From Metasolibacillus fluoroglycofenilyticus (GTDB taxonomy: Bacteria > Bacillota > Bacilli > Bacillales_A > Planococcaceae), in the NCBI RefSeq assembly GCF_003049645.1, contig NZ_PYWK01000005.1, positions 62,001-126,000 of the forward strand: a DNA stretch of 64,000 nt. Reading direction: 5' to 3'. The position numbers were made by a program, and so were the translations under genes. The notes beneath the pieces were generated by a model. The model worked only from the letters and a program-made list of their open reading frames with translations. It did no database searches and had not been told where the DNA came from. Below, in pieces: positions 18,516 through 27,029 of the stretch. The stretch's first letter is position 1; every line of letters starts with the position of its first letter.

Positions 18516-19670
18516 TTGAGAGTATTATTAATAGATGACGAGAAATTACCAATATCTCTGTTGAAAAAATTATTATTGGAAAATGAGTTACTGAAAATTG
18601 ATATCGTTGGAGAATACAATGACCCAATCGAAGCATATGAAAATATTAAAAGCTTGCAGCCTGATGTTATATTTTCAGATATTGAAATGCCTGTTTTAAA
18701 CGGATTGGAGCTTGCTGAAAAAATTCAAGAAATACAGCCGTCTGTGGAAATTGTATTTATTACTGGATTTGATCGTTATGCGATAGATGCATTTAATATT
18801 CATGCAATTGATTATATGTTGAAGCCTGTACAGAAGGAGCGAGTGCATAGAACGCTGGCGAGACTTCAAACAATCCTTAGTGATAAGCAGATGCAGAAGA
18901 GCAATAGTACTTCTCTTCAACTTTTTGGAGGGCTTAAGGTTGTAACCTCGGACGGTCAAGAGCAATCAATGAAGTGGCGTACAGCAAAGGCAAAGGAAAT
19001 TTTTTCTTATATATTATCTCGACATGAAAAATCTATATCAAGGGATATGCTACTCGAATTGTTTTGGTCTGAGGTAGATATAGAGAAATCGATAAAGCAG
19101 CTCTATACAACGATTTATACTATTAGGAAAACATTAAAGCAATACGGTTTGGATGTGCAAATATCTAGTTTATTGCTTGATTCAGGTTATCAATTGCAGC
19201 TTGGTAGTGTACTTGTTGATGTAGATGAATGGATAAAGCAGTTGAAAGCACTTCCGAATTTGACAAAGGATACATACGAGGAGCACGAGCGTGTATTTAA
19301 TGCGTATAAAAATCATTTTTTAATGGATTGTGATTATATTTGGGCTGAAAGTGAGCGAGAGCGTTTGAAGAAAATGTGGCGTCAGCATGCCTCACAGCTT
19401 AGTGAATTTTATATACAGGAGCAAATGTATGAACGAGCAATTGCAGTTGAAAAAAAACTGCAATTACTTGATGTAGATGAGGAGTTACAGTACTTCACGT
19501 TAATGAAGCTATATGACATATTAAATAACGCTGAGGCAGTCGAAGAGCAATATACATTATTAAAGCAAGTATTAGAGGAGCAATTAGCAATAGAGCCAAG
19601 CAAGGAAGTAACGAGCTGGTATCAGCAATGGCAAAATAAACGAAAAAAGAAGTTACAAAATCGAATATAA
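18516..19670 (+). CDS. RR1: response regulator with SARP/BTAD-type output
   Basis: Residues 1-120 are a receiver with the acidic pocket 'DDE', phospho-acceptor D55 in 'FSDIEMP', and 'IDYMLKPV'. A winged-helix domain (~135-225, 'RTAKAKEIFSYILSRHEKSIS', 'LYTTIYTIRKTLKQYG') and a C-terminal bacterial transcriptional activation domain (~235-380) follow, the layout of SARP-type activators. TTG 18516 aligns with the TTG start of RR2 and is 8 bases from GGAG; TTG 18513 is the alternative. It is divergent from HK1 by about 185 bases and is the expected partner. Targets are unknown; the 138-bp repeats follow directly. Confidence 0.9.
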   Translation: MRVLLIDDEKLPISLLKKLLLENELLKIDIVGEYNDPIEAYENIKSLQPDVIFSDIEMPVLNGLELAEKIQEIQPSVEIVFITGFDRYAIDAFNIHAIDYMLKPVQKERVHRTLARLQTILSDKQMQKSNSTSLQLFGGLKVVTSDGQEQSMKWRTAKAKEIFSYILSRHEKSISRDMLLELFWSEVDIEKSIKQLYTTIYTIRKTLKQYGLDVQISSLLLDSGYQLQLGSVLVDVDEWIKQLKALPNLTKDTYEEHERVFNAYKNHFLMDCDYIWAESERERLKKMWRQHASQLSEFYIQEQMYERAIAVEKKLQLLDVDEELQYFTLMKLYDILNNAEAVEEQYTLLKQVLEEQLAIEPSKEVTSWYQQWQNKRKKKLQNRI

Positions 19671-19728
19671 GGGTAAAGCAGGCTTGTTTTGAGTATTCAA
19701 GCTTGCTTTAAATAAATACTTCAATATA

Positions 19729-20142
19729 GTGAAACTTCAATCAGTGGATGCTTTTCCCCACTGATTGTTAGTTGAACCAATCGGGCATTTACGGGCAGTG
19801 GACCTCGGACTTATTCTGAAGCCGATTTTCACTTAAGTCTCTTACTGCCCGTTAATGCGGGGTAAAGTGAAACTTCAATCAGTGGATGCTTTTCTCCACT
19901 GATTGTTAGTTGAACCAATCGGGCATTTACGGGCAGTGGACCTCGGACTTATTCTAAAGCTGATTTTCACTTGAGTCTTTTACTGCCCGTTAATGCGGGG
20001 TAAAGTGAAACTTCAATCAGTGGATGCTTTTCCCCACTGATTGTTAGTTGAACCAATCGGGCATTTACGGGCAGTGGGCCTCGGATTTATTCTGAAGCTG
20101 ATTTTCACTTAAGTCTCTTACTGCCCGTTAATGCGGGGTAAA
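19729..20142. repeat. Three tandem 138-bp repeats
   Basis: Units start at 19729, 19867 and 20005, each exactly 138 bp and differing at only a few positions. Each opens with AAGTGAAACTTCAATCAGTG, folds a hairpin CAATCAGTGG/CCACTGATTG, and has a longer pairing ACGGGCAGT/ACTGCCCGT about 60 bases apart. The opening hairpin recurs at 5850 and, reversed, at 52015-52056. There is no open frame, so they are not coding. Confidence 0.93.
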
Positions 20143-20231
20143 GTGCAAACGGCTGTCGGTAAATAAAAGTGTTAGCTAGCTGCATTCTATTGAAGTATTT
20201 GAAAATCTTTGTAGTTGAATTGAAAATAAGC

Positions 20232-23200
20232 TTAATGATTTTCTTTCGGAATCGGGAAGGAAATTGTTGTCCCTTTTCCGACAACACTATCAATGGTTAG
20301 CGTTACGCCAAATAATTGCTTTAAACGTTGCTCCGTATTAGTAAGTCCAACACTTTCTTTTGGGTCAATTAACTTTTTCTCAAAGCCAACGCCATCGTCG
20401 ATAATTTCGACTAGATAATGTTCGGCATGTTCTATAATTCGCAGTGTAACTGTACCACCTTCTGGACGGCTTAATAGACCATGGCGCACCGCGTTTTCGA
20501 CAAGTGTTTGTAGCGCTAAAGGCGGGACAGAAAATGCAATATTATCTGGAATATCCCATACGATTGCAATTCGATTATCAAAACGAATTTGTTCAATTGC
20601 CATGTAAGAGCGCACAAGCCTTAATTCATAATCAATAGGCACGAGCAAGTCAACATTTTCGAAATTAAAGCTCATTTGTAAATAGTCGTTGAAGGCGAGT
20701 AATAGCTCCTCCATTTTTTCATTGTCGACATTATGCAATGAAATAATTGCGTTGAGTGTGTTGAAGAAAAAATGTGGCTGAATTTGTGCCTGTAACCATG
20801 CAGCCTCGAAGCGTAATCGCTCCTCACTAGATTGTTTTACTTGAATAAGCGCATCGACGCGAGATTTCAACTCAACATATTCAATTGGTTTTTTCACATA
20901 GTCATTTGCGCCGTTTAAAAAGGCAAGTCGAATATCTTCACTTTGCTGGCGCGCCGTTAAAAATAAAATAGGTAGCTCTGAAATAGAGAATCGTTGACGA
21001 ATTTGCTTTGCCAATTCATAGCCTGACATTTGTGGCAATACCGTATCTGAAATTACTAAATCAAAGCTATGTTTTTCAATTTTAGCAAGTGCATCTATCC
21101 CGTTCATTGCTGTTTCGATTTGGTAAAACTCAGTTGTTAAAGCTTTTAATAATACTTGTAAGCTCAAAGGGTCTGCATCGACAAGCAAAATATGGGCTGG
21201 GTTAGCTGTTGCTACATGCTCACTAGCTGAAACGGCGAGCTCCTGCACAATTTCAGTTAAATCATTTTGTAAAAAGATATATTTTGATAAATTATTGCTT
21301 TGTTCAAGTGAAGACTCACTTTGTCCAAGCGTTAACCCTTTTGCGATTGGTAGAGAAAATGTAAAGGTAGAGCCAATCCCAAATGTTGATGTCACATCAA
21401 GAGAGCCACCATGCAATTCAATAATTTCTTTACTAATGCTTAGACCGAGCCCTAAGCCAATATGAGCATGTGAGGTGATATTCGCCTCAACTTGCTCGTA
21501 GGGTTCAAAAATTAGAGATTGCTTGCTCTTCTCAATTCCAATCCCAGTATCTATAACAGAAATATAAAGCTGATTGCCTAACACTTTGGCATGAATTGTA
21601 ATAGAGCCTTCATCGGTAAATTTAATCGCGTTATGAATTAAATTAATGAATACTTGAATAAGGCGATTTTCGTCTGCTAGCACTGGCGGTAAATCTGCTG
21701 GTAAATCAATAAGCAGCTTTAGCGGCTTGTCTTTAATGGCTAGTTGGAACATATCACAAACACTCGTTACAATCTGGTTAATATTAACAGGGGTAATTTC
21801 CAGTTTAATTGTTTGTTCTTTCAGGTGAATCAAATCGAGTAAACCATCCAACATAAAGGACATATGCTGACCAATTGTTACTAATAGCCTTAGGTCATGC
21901 TGTTCTTTTTGGGCTAATAAAGATTGGGCGATACTTAGCATATGCTGTAAAGGTGTACGCAGCTCATTGGACGTATTGGCAAGAAAATCATCTTTCCTAT
22001 ACATCTCTTGTTGGAGATTGCTAGCAAGTTGCTCCGATTTAGATGATTTATAAAAATAGCTAATAAACCAAAAGGCTAAGAAAGCTGTTACAACAATTAG
22101 TAAATCAAATGGATAATAAGTATAAGATGTCGTTACAAAATGATTCAGGATTAAAAATACACTATGATTAATGAGTGCCGCAGCTATTAAAAGCAACATT
22201 ATATAGCCTTTGCGCTGAAGTAAAGCAATTTTATAAATAAAAACTGTTAGCAAAATTGCTGTGATAACGAAAAGCATATAAAATATAAATTCCATATAGT
22301 AAATAAAATCAATTGGCATTGTTGCAATCAACAATAAATAAACAAAGCAAATGAAAGCAAAAATGTTTAATATTTTAGTTTTAATGTATTTTTTTGTTAA
22401 TTCATTAAAAAACAATATCAGCCAAAGTAACATCATGGCATAGGAAAACTGTAATATTTTCGCTGATGATACCCAGTCGATTTTTACATACGAAAGAAGA
22501 AGCTTATCGCTGGAAAGAATAATAGTCATAAACAAGGAAGTAATTAAAAGTAAAAAATAGCCAATAGCACTTCTCTTTACTCCTAAAATTAATAGTAAAA
22601 TAGCACTTAGGGCATAAAAAACAATAAATGCGCAAACGATTATTTGTGCAATAATTGAATACCATTTTATTTGATCGATAGAATACGAATCGCCAAAAAT
22701 AAGTGATGTTGTTAATCCACCTGGTAGATGCTGATTCATATGAAAGCCAGAAATAATAATTTCATTATCGCCGGGCTGCAATTGAAAATGGAAAGTAGCT
22801 GGTCTAGGGTCCTCAGATGGTTTTTTAGGATTCAATGTATGCTTTCCATGGCTACCGGTATATTTTTCGTTCACATAAAGAGTGTAAGGTGAAAGGCTCG
22901 CTGGAATGGTTAAGCTATAAATAATAGGCAAGTCAGGCACATTAATTATTTTTAAATAATACGAACCATAAGGCACATGGCCTGGCTTTTGCTCAAGGTA
23001 CGGATCCCATGTTTCTGGCAAATGGGAATAAAGGGATGTACCAGATTGCATTGCATCTTTTGAAATAAGTAAAATGTTAGGGAACAAAACCCATTCACCA
23101 TCTAAATGCATTTTAAACTCTCTAGTGTTTTGAATTTGTTCGAAATCTAATACGCCTTTGTTAATCTCAGCTTCATTGGAAAAGGAAAAGTAATGCAACC

Positions 23201-23294
23201 AGCTAAAGCGTAAAGAAAAAAGTAATACAATAAATAGTGAAAAAATTATTGTAATTTGTAGTACTCGTTTATATTTTCGATTTCTAGTAAGCAT
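20232..23294 (-). CDS. HK2: paralogue of HK1 with first HisKA histidine replaced by Asn
   Basis: The 1020-residue protein has the same order as HK1: anchor, 'LDGEWVLFPN' extracellular region, seven membrane segments, HisKA-HATPase, receiver, LytS-type kinase. The first core reads 'TSNELRTPLQ', so residue 443 is Asn (AAT, 21966-21968) where HK1 has His440. Its HATPase motifs ('HNAIKF', 'DTGIGI', 'GLGLGLS') look intact. The receiver keeps D750 ('ISDTVLP') and the second core keeps H841 ('QIQPHFFFNTLN'). ATG 23294 has GGAG 8-9 bases upstream. It is divergent from RR2. The first core probably cannot autophosphorylate in the normal way; the LytS-type core should still signal to RR2. Confidence 0.92.
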   Translation of the reverse strand: MLTRNRKYKRVLQITIIFSLFIVLLFSLRFSWLHYFSFSNEAEINKGVLDFEQIQNTREFKMHLDGEWVLFPNILLISKDAMQSGTSLYSHLPETWDPYLEQKPGHVPYGSYYLKIINVPDLPIIYSLTIPASLSPYTLYVNEKYTGSHGKHTLNPKKPSEDPRPATFHFQLQPGDNEIIISGFHMNQHLPGGLTTSLIFGDSYSIDQIKWYSIIAQIIVCAFIVFYALSAILLLILGVKRSAIGYFLLLITSLFMTIILSSDKLLLSYVKIDWVSSAKILQFSYAMMLLWLILFFNELTKKYIKTKILNIFAFICFVYLLLIATMPIDFIYYMEFIFYMLFVITAILLTVFIYKIALLQRKGYIMLLLIAAALINHSVFLILNHFVTTSYTYYPFDLLIVVTAFLAFWFISYFYKSSKSEQLASNLQQEMYRKDDFLANTSNELRTPLQHMLSIAQSLLAQKEQHDLRLLVTIGQHMSFMLDGLLDLIHLKEQTIKLEITPVNINQIVTSVCDMFQLAIKDKPLKLLIDLPADLPPVLADENRLIQVFINLIHNAIKFTDEGSITIHAKVLGNQLYISVIDTGIGIEKSKQSLIFEPYEQVEANITSHAHIGLGLGLSISKEIIELHGGSLDVTSTFGIGSTFTFSLPIAKGLTLGQSESSLEQSNNLSKYIFLQNDLTEIVQELAVSASEHVATANPAHILLVDADPLSLQVLLKALTTEFYQIETAMNGIDALAKIEKHSFDLVISDTVLPQMSGYELAKQIRQRFSISELPILFLTARQQSEDIRLAFLNGANDYVKKPIEYVELKSRVDALIQVKQSSEERLRFEAAWLQAQIQPHFFFNTLNAIISLHNVDNEKMEELLLAFNDYLQMSFNFENVDLLVPIDYELRLVRSYMAIEQIRFDNRIAIVWDIPDNIAFSVPPLALQTLVENAVRHGLLSRPEGGTVTLRIIEHAEHYLVEIIDDGVGFEKKLIDPKESVGLTNTEQRLKQLFGVTLTIDSVVGKGTTISFPIPKENH

Positions 23295-23640
23295 AGAATA
23301 TCGCTCCATTTTTATTGAAATACTTTTATTTACGAATAAAATATTTATTAAACATCCGATATATAAGTATGTTACATCAAATATTAGACTTTACCAAGAG
23401 TATAATATGATGTACTAAAGTGTAAAAGCCATTTTAAAATGGATTATGATTGGGCTAACTCTTTTCGCGCTAATTACTCGAAGTTAGCTCAAAATGGTAC
23501 TATACGCGCAATGATTAACTGACTTATATCACTCTTGAGCTGCAAGGAAGTTTTTATTTGTTTCACAAGGGTGTTTCCTTTAATTTTCGAATTAAGGTCA
23601 ATATTGTAAAGGTGATAATTGGAAGGAGGAAGGATGTACC
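23295..23640. other. HK2-RR2 divergent control region
   Basis: 346 bases with no gene. It holds the HK2 promoter (23369-23397) and a 'gTATAATATgatg' block at 23400-23412 that may be the RR2 -10. An imperfect hairpin around 'gggctaactc...gaagttagctc' lies at 23452-23490. Confidence 0.5.
23369..23397 (-). promoter_or_regulatory. Promoter for HK2
   Basis: Minus-strand TTGGTA-17-TAACAT, matching the HK1 promoter in sequence, spacing and distance from the start. Confidence 0.65.
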
Positions 23641-24789
23641 TTGAGGGTAATACTTGTAGATGATGAAATTTTACCAATACAACGTTTAAAGAAACTATTA
23701 ATCAATTGCGAAATACAGCCGATTGAGATTGTCGGTGAATTTACAAATCCATTAGAGGTTTTGGAAAATATAAATGAACTGAAGCCTGATATTATCTTTG
23801 CAGATATTGAAATGCCTGTTTTAAACGGCTTAGAGCTTGCCGAGAAAATTCAAGAAATTCAACCGGATGTGGAAGTTGTTTTTATTACGGGATATGATCG
23901 TTATGCAATTGATGCGTTTAATGTACATGCGATTGACTATATGCTAAAGCCTGTACGAAAAGAGCGATTGCATAAGACGATGACTAGATTGCAATCAATC
24001 TATAGCAATAAGCTAATAACTAAAAACAATAGCACCTTACTTCAACTTTTTGGTGGACTTAAAGTTGTTCTAGCAGACGGGCAAGTGCAGGCAATGAAGT
24101 GGCGCACAGCGAAGGCAAAGGAAGTTTTTGCTTATATGGTATCTAATCATGAAAAAACAATTTTGAGAGATGCATTACTAGAAATGTTTTGGGAAGGTGT
24201 GGACGTCAATAAGGCTGTAAATCACCTATACACAACAATTTCTACCATTCGCCAAACATTAAAAAAATATAATTTGCATGATATTTCAATCTCTAGCCCA
24301 TTATTTGATTCAGGCTATCAGCTGCAATTAGGAAATGTCCTTGTGGATGTTCATGAATGGAGAAAGCAGCTTAAAGCATTACCAGCTCTTTCAAATGCTA
24401 CATATGAAAAGCATGAGGAGGCTGTAAATGCTTATAAGGAGCACTTTTTAAATGATTGTGATTATATTTGGGCAGAAAGTGAGCGAGAGCATTTAAAACG
24501 ATTGTGGCTCCAACGTGCACTAGAGTTGAGTGAATTTTATATAAAAGAACAAAAATTTGAACGTGCAATTGCAATTGAAAAGAAGCTACAAAAGCTAAAT
24601 ATAGAGGAGGAATCGCATTATTTCACATTGATGAAGCTCTATGATGCAATTGGGAATAAGAGTGCGGTTGAGGAGCAGTATGTATTGTTAGAGAAAATGC
24701 TCAAAGAACAGCTCGCGATAGAGCCCGATGTAGAGATAATAAGCTGGTTTCAGCAATGGAAAAATAAACAATATGAGCTAAAAAACTAG
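23641..24789 (+). CDS. RR2: response regulator with SARP/BTAD-type output
   Basis: The 382-residue protein is a close paralogue of RR1: receiver with 'DDE', D55 in 'FADIEMP' and 'IDYMLKPV', winged helix ('RTAKAKEVFAYMVSNHEKTI', 'LYTTISTIRQTLKKYN') and BTAD domain. The differences from RR1 cluster in the winged-helix segment ('NHEKTILRDALLEMFWEGVDV'-type), so the DNA sites may have diverged. The TTG start follows GGAAGGAGGAAGG with a longish gap. A strong terminator begins at its stop. It is divergent from HK2, its likely partner. Confidence 0.9.
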   Translation: MRVILVDDEILPIQRLKKLLINCEIQPIEIVGEFTNPLEVLENINELKPDIIFADIEMPVLNGLELAEKIQEIQPDVEVVFITGYDRYAIDAFNVHAIDYMLKPVRKERLHKTMTRLQSIYSNKLITKNNSTLLQLFGGLKVVLADGQVQAMKWRTAKAKEVFAYMVSNHEKTILRDALLEMFWEGVDVNKAVNHLYTTISTIRQTLKKYNLHDISISSPLFDSGYQLQLGNVLVDVHEWRKQLKALPALSNATYEKHEEAVNAYKEHFLNDCDYIWAESEREHLKRLWLQRALELSEFYIKEQKFERAIAIEKKLQKLNIEEESHYFTLMKLYDAIGNKSAVEEQYVLLEKMLKEQLAIEPDVEIISWFQQWKNKQYELKN

Positions 24790-24825
24790 GAGCTGTCCCA
24801 AAAGTTGTTTTGGGCAGCTCCTTTT
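24788..24825 (+). terminator. Intrinsic terminator after RR2
   Basis: AGGAGCTGtCCCAAAA pairs with TTTTGGGCAGCTCCT around a GTTG loop and ends in TTTT. It starts on the RR2 stop codon. Confidence 0.85.
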
Positions 24826-24867
24826 CAGACGATTTTAGCCTTCAAATTCAATATTCGCTAAAAAACA

Positions 24868-24925
24868 TATGTGCCTGTCGCTTTGCTTTTGGCATAAAAA
24901 AGAACGTGTACCTGCGGTTACTCGT
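24868..24925 (-). repeat. Dispersed 'gagtaaccgcagg' family copy
   Basis: On the minus strand it reads 'gcaacgagtaaccgcaggta', then a T-run and 'gccaaaagcaaagcgacagg', the same two blocks as 49683-49755. Confidence 0.65.
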
Positions 24926-24951
24926 TGCAAAGGGTGTGTGAAGATGTCAGC

Positions 24952-25296
24952 CTAGAACATTTGCGGCAAAAATTCTTTTCTGAAAAGTTGATTTTTACGG
25001 AGCCATATTTTCAGGATCATGCGATGTGTTAGAAGCTTATGCCTTTTGCGCGGCTTTGATTTTGCTTCTTGCAAGCTTTGTAGGAGGAGACATGTTTCAG
25101 TCGCGTAGGCTTGTGGCTCGACAAGTATGTTAAGTTGATAATCTATCAAGCTAGCCTCCTGTACTTTTGCTAGTAATTTAGCAAAGGCTATATTCATTTC
25201 AGCATGCTTTTCCTCTATTGCTAAATGGATTAGCATGTCTAATGTTTGTATAATTTCTAATTCTAGCGCTTGTAGCTGTTCAGCAGTTTGTTGCAT
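24952..25296 (-). CDS. Hypothetical helical protein (114 aa)
   Basis: Not recognised. The sequence is mostly alpha-helical and acidic in the first 70 residues ('QALELEIIQTLDMLIHLAIE'), then strongly basic ('KSKPRKRHKLLTHR...KIWLRKNQLFRK'), with no membrane segment or signal peptide. AAGGAAGTGAT before ATG 25296 is a good ribosome site, and codon usage is like its neighbours. It converges on RR2 from the other side of a repeat. The basic tail could bind nucleic acid or membrane, but nothing more can be said. Confidence 0.6.
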   Translation of the reverse strand: MQQTAEQLQALELEIIQTLDMLIHLAIEEKHAEMNIAFAKLLAKVQEASLIDYQLNILVEPQAYATETCLLLQSLQEAKSKPRKRHKLLTHRMILKIWLRKNQLFRKEFLPQMF

Positions 25297-25808
25297 CGTA
25301 TCACTTCCTTCTCTGTATTTATTATGTGGAAAACTAACGCTTGTTTTATTAAATTATAAAAACTCTAGTTGGTCTAGACATAGCAATGAGTAATCAATTA
25401 CGCCTTGATTAACTCTAGTCCAGATTTTTCCGAGCTGTTTAGTGGAAGTTCACATAAAACCGTCACATCCTGTAGCAATGTTTAACCGGTCTGCATCACG
25501 CAGTCATCTCTGCAAAATTTATGACATCCACCGCAAGTCAGGTTAGCACAATGTTAGTCACTTATTCGTTATCTTAGCAAGCACTTGTTTTAGGCTGAGT
25601 TCTTCTTTATCAGTGGGTGTCCAAACATCCGCTGAAAGAAGTTGAAAATACAGATTTAAGCTAGGGAAGGTAAATCCACATTTTTGCTATAAATATAATA
25701 GCCTGTTTTTATGTTTTTGTCTTTTTGTAAAGAGTTTTTGCGTAAGAAATGGCTAAAATATGATACACTAAAGCCTATAAAACAAAATAAAGAGAGTTGA
25801 AAAAATTA
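25297..25808. other. Gap with hairpin 25603-25640 and promoter region
   Basis: A member of the TTTCAGC..GGTGT hairpin family lies at 25603-25640 (TTCTTTatCAGTGGGTGT against ACATCCGCTGaaAGAA). 25738-25764 holds TTGCGT and TATGAT-like boxes 17-18 bases apart before the D-Asp ligase. The remaining 300 bases show nothing I recognise. Confidence 0.5.
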
Positions 25809-27029
25809 ATGGAACAACCATTTTTACCAATATTATTAGGATCAGATATGAACGCTTATGGTATGGCTCGTTCTTTTTTTGAGGCATACGGTATTCGCCC
25901 GCTTGTACTAGGGCGCTCACATTTAACAGCCACGCAAGATAGCAGTATTTTAAACTTCCAAGCAATTGACCGTTTAAATGAAGATGATGTATTTTTACCT
26001 GCCTTAGAAAAAATAGCACAGCAATATGAGGGGAAAAAACTGTTATTATTAGCATGTGGTGATGATTATGCAAAATTAATTATTAAAAATAAACCAGCAC
26101 TACAAAACTATTTCACCGTGCCGTATATCGATGAAGAGCTAATGGATCAAATTTTATTGAAGGAAAACTTCTATAAAATGTGTGATAAATATGGCTTTAA
26201 ATATCCGGGTACAACAACCGTGACAGTGGAAAACTATGAGCATTTTGAGCCCCCTTTTAGCTACCCAATTATTATTAAAGCCTCGAACTCGGTAGCTTAT
26301 TGGGCCTGCTCATTCCCAGGAAAAAAGAAAGTATTCGTAGCGCATGATGAGGCTGAGCAAAAGGCTATTTTAAAGGCAATTTATCAATCGAGCTATCAGG
26401 ATACATTAATTATTCAGGAGTTTATTCCCGGCGATGATTCGTATATGCGTGTACTTAATGCGTATGTAGGGAAGGATGGAAAAGTGAAGCTAATGTGCTT
26501 AGGCAACCCAATTTTAGAGGAGCATTCACCCGAAGGTATTGGGAGCTATGCAGCGATTATTACGACGTATGATAAGGAGTTAATGGACCAAGTACGCTTC
26601 TTTTTAGAGGATATTGGCTACACAGGCTTTGCTAACTTTGATATGAAATACGATACGCGCGATGGACAGTATAAGCTATTTGAAATCAATTTACGTAACG
26701 GTCGCTCTAGCTATTATGTAACAGCGGCTGGCTATAATTTAATGAAATATGTCGCGGATGATTATATGTTAAATATTAAGCAGCAGTTAACATATGGCGA
26801 CAACCCTCACTTATGGATGATTATTCCGAAAGGCGTATTGTTCAAATATGCTTCCAATGAAAAAATGAAAATGGAAGCGAAAAGCTTAATTCGTCAAGGG
26901 AAATTTACTAACTCCTTATTTTATAGCAAGGATATGAATATGAAGCGTTGGGCAAAGCTTACACTCAACAGCTTAAATTACTATCGAAAATATAAGAAAT
27001 ACTTTAACAATAAAGGTTTGACTGAATAG
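25809..27029 (+). CDS. ATP-grasp ligase, probable D-aspartate ligase of peptidoglycan
   Basis: The 406-residue ATP-grasp protein has an N-terminal Rossmann-like part ('PILLGSDMNAYGMARSF'), a lysine in 'YPIIIKASNS', an ATP-clamp strand 'TLIIQEFIPGDDSYMRV', and metal ligands in 'FANFDMKYD' and 'LFEINLRNGRSSYY'. The next gene, touching it, is an aspartate racemase. Enzymes of this family in Enterococcus and Lactococcus add D-Asp to the Lys side chain of the peptidoglycan precursor, and Lysinibacillus walls contain a Lys-D-Asp bridge. I start at ATG 25809; GAGAG is 12 bases upstream and an in-frame TTG 25797 is the alternative. Family firm, substrate inferred from context. Confidence 0.85.
   Translation: MEQPFLPILLGSDMNAYGMARSFFEAYGIRPLVLGRSHLTATQDSSILNFQAIDRLNEDDVFLPALEKIAQQYEGKKLLLLACGDDYAKLIIKNKPALQNYFTVPYIDEELMDQILLKENFYKMCDKYGFKYPGTTTVTVENYEHFEPPFSYPIIIKASNSVAYWACSFPGKKKVFVAHDEAEQKAILKAIYQSSYQDTLIIQEFIPGDDSYMRVLNAYVGKDGKVKLMCLGNPILEEHSPEGIGSYAAIITTYDKELMDQVRFFLEDIGYTGFANFDMKYDTRDGQYKLFEINLRNGRSSYYVTAAGYNLMKYVADDYMLNIKQQLTYGDNPHLWMIIPKGVLFKYASNEKMKMEAKSLIRQGKFTNSLFYSKDMNMKRWAKLTLNSLNYYRKYKKYFNNKGLTE

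Noticed and set aside
19729..20142. CRISPR array
   Set aside because: Units are 138 bp and contiguous with nearly identical sequence, with no variable spacers and no cas genes.
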